Source: Patescibacteria group bacterium UBA6489
GTDB lineage: Bacteria; Patescibacteriota; Gracilibacteria; BD1-5; UBA6164
NCBI GenBank assembly: GCA_002435385.1
Contig: DJMN01000035.1
Location: forward strand, 1 to 8,784
Direction: 5' to 3'
Length of the DNA stretch: 8,784 nt
Shown in pieces: positions 7,501 to 8,784 of the stretch. A model generated the notes under the pieces. The model was not told where the DNA came from. It made no database searches and was given only the letters and a program-made list of their open reading frames with translations. Within the stretch, counting starts at the first letter, position 1; every line of letters starts with the position of its first letter. Both the position numbers and the translations under genes were made by a program.

Positions 7501-8784
7501 TGTTGCACTTGGTTGAGTGTGTGCATATATTCATACTAGAGATGCTACAACTACTTCATTATTTTTTGGTTCTTTTAATTCGTCTGTAGGTGTTGGGAGG
7601 TTGCAGTTTTCTGCTAGTTGTGTTGTTGGTAAGTATCAAGTTCATTCTGCTACTGCTAGTCATTCTACATGTATTTTTGCTATGTTTGATGTTGTTTCTA
7701 GGACTTCTACTTTAGTGTTGTTGTCTAAGCTTATTCAATCCTCATTTAATGTATTACTACTTGATAGTATTGCTTGTTTTTCTGTGCTACAGATTTCTTG
7801 AATATTTCTTGTTAGTCTATCATCTATTGAGTTAGGGCATGAATTTCATGAATTGTCTATTGAGTTTTGTTGATAGTATGCATTTAACATACTACTTACC
7901 ATACTCATTCTTGTTACATTTTCTGTATCTGGTGAGCTTGGGATATTGCTTTCTTTGATTATTCAAAAGTATAGTCAGGCTGAGATGTACTGATTTCATT
8001 GACGAATAACACTATAATCACATGAGTTTGGGTTAAAGTTAAATATTTCAAGGATTGCTTGAATACTTTCACTGTATGTTAGGGGTTCTAGTGCATTTGA
8101 GTTGTTGTTATTATCTAGGTTGATTATTCATAGTTTATAAGCTGAATATATATGATCTGCATACCATTCTTCTCCTGTGAGGTCGTTAATACTTCATACC
8201 TCGTAAGGCATTACAGCAGTGTTTGAAGCTCATAATAATAATTTTACTGCTTCGGCTTTGCTGATATCGTCATTTGGGAGAAAGCTTCATTTATTTCATT
8301 CTACTAGTCTTAAAGATGTTGCTTTTGTTATATCTAGACATTCATTATCTGAAAGACTTGATACATCATCGTAATGCTGTTCACATTCACGAAGATTTGA
8401 ATATTCAGCCATTTCAGAATCACAGTACTCACTATTTATTTGGCTTGCATCACGATAGATATATAGTGTCTCATTATCTTGAATGTATTCAGAGTATTTT
8501 AAAGAATGGAAAACTGTGTTATCTGATGTGTTTACATAATTGTAATATATGTTCGGAGCATGAATTGACCTTCAAAATCCTGCTTGATACTTAGTTTGAA
8601 AGACTGACATGTCTTCGTTGATACTATAAACATTGGTTCATAATTCATTACATACTGTGATTATTTCAGGTGTTGGTTCATCTTTAATAGCTGTGTAATC
8701 CCCTACTCAGAAGCTTAGGCTTTCAGTGTTGTATAGAGATTTTCTTTCTTCTTGTTGTGGATTTGTAACTTGAATAGTTTTTAA
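4582..8784 (-). CDS. Giant SLH / SH3 / M23-peptidase surface protein with a toxin-like C-terminus (5' end outside the window)
   Basis: There are 1400 codons without TAA or TAG down to TAA 4582-4584, with dozens of TGA codons read as Gly. Residues are counted from the window edge. About 150-310 is an SLH block (LPNDDISKAEAVKLLL at 169-184, then WYADHIYSAYKLGIINL). About 355-585 holds three SH3-like segments (for example TVLTVLETKGNWFKVEFQ; VDLRANTNTDTKE to GIAGWVHEDLVKL). About 598-728 is an M23 metallopeptidase: H636 and D640 in HDAMD, YHHI at 677-680 and HLH at 713-715 keep the zinc and catalytic residues, so it should cut peptidoglycan peptides. About 850-1040 is a second SLH block (YPTSDITREAALKIILRAA; MGRIKGYSDTKFGPEDP, with Gly 993, 997 and 1004 all TGA). 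A hydrophobic stretch at 1152-1168 follows. The last ~200 residues (MKVTLKNGYEVNIPEGTKL to PFTWELEVTDVI) loosely resemble the DUF3289 toxin-tip domain. SLH domains suggest surface attachment. The membrane-protein genes follow 14 bases later. Confidence 0.88.

Noticed and set aside
5688..8594. Several plus-strand and one minus-strand open frames of 60-110 codons
   Set aside because: They lie in other frames of the giant gene, are rich in Leu/Phe/His/Tyr as expected from AT-rich antisense, and show no motif.
186..8784. Mycoplasma-type code 4 (UGA=Trp)
   Set aside because: TGA positions match Gly in SLH, EndoU and M23 motifs, and genuine Trp positions use TGG (for example the Trp of TGIWES in EndoU).
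186..8784. The whole region as a decayed, stop-riddled pseudogene stretch
   Set aside because: Nearly all apparent stops are TGA only; TAA and TAG are absent over 1400 codons of the giant gene and over the other main frames.

Overview
This window reads as part of a toxin-immunity locus from an AT-rich bacterium that uses genetic code 25, in which UGA means glycine. That code is known from the Patescibacteria/CPR lineages Absconditabacteria (SR1) and Gracilibacteria. Read with the standard code, the minus strand breaks into short pieces. With TGA read as Gly it gives a continuous 1400-codon frame and several further genes. Many TGA codons fall where known families have glycine, such as three in one S-layer-homology motif and several around the EndoU active site. 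Every gene end I can place is TAA or TAG, and tryptophan is written TGG, so a mycoplasma-type code (UGA=Trp) does not fit.

Layout, in minus-strand transcription order. (1) 8784-4582: a giant surface protein, open at its 5' end, with S-layer homology (SLH) repeats, SH3-like repeats, an M23 (lysostaphin-type) peptidase, a second SLH block, a short hydrophobic segment and a C-terminal domain that looks like a polymorphic-toxin tip. (2) 4567-2872: three tandem paralogous genes for small membrane-anchored proteins, tightly packed behind it and probably its immunity family. The middle copy is out of frame at a 25-base TA tract. (3) 2865-2822: a perfect 44-base palindrome that can act as a bidirectional terminator. 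(4) 2761-1742 and 1728-1261: an EndoU nuclease toxin and a small probable immunity gene. (5) 1220-684 and 672-186: a RelA/SpoT-like nucleotide-synthetase toxin fragment without an ATG, and a probable immunity gene that is broken and carries fifteen TACA units. (6) 1-185: on the plus strand, the 3' end of a gene resembling an IS200/IS605 transposase, then two hairpins.

The arrangement matches a known plan for polymorphic toxin systems: one full-length delivery protein with its own toxin tip and immunity genes, followed by orphan toxin-tip plus immunity cassettes. The orphan cassettes could be swapped onto the delivery protein by recombination. The most unusual feature is that at least two of the putative immunity genes contain long simple repeats inside their coding frames and are now out of frame, which suggests phase-variable immunity in a recoded CPR bacterium. 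Family assignments rest on motifs read by eye. The immunity roles are inferred from gene position.
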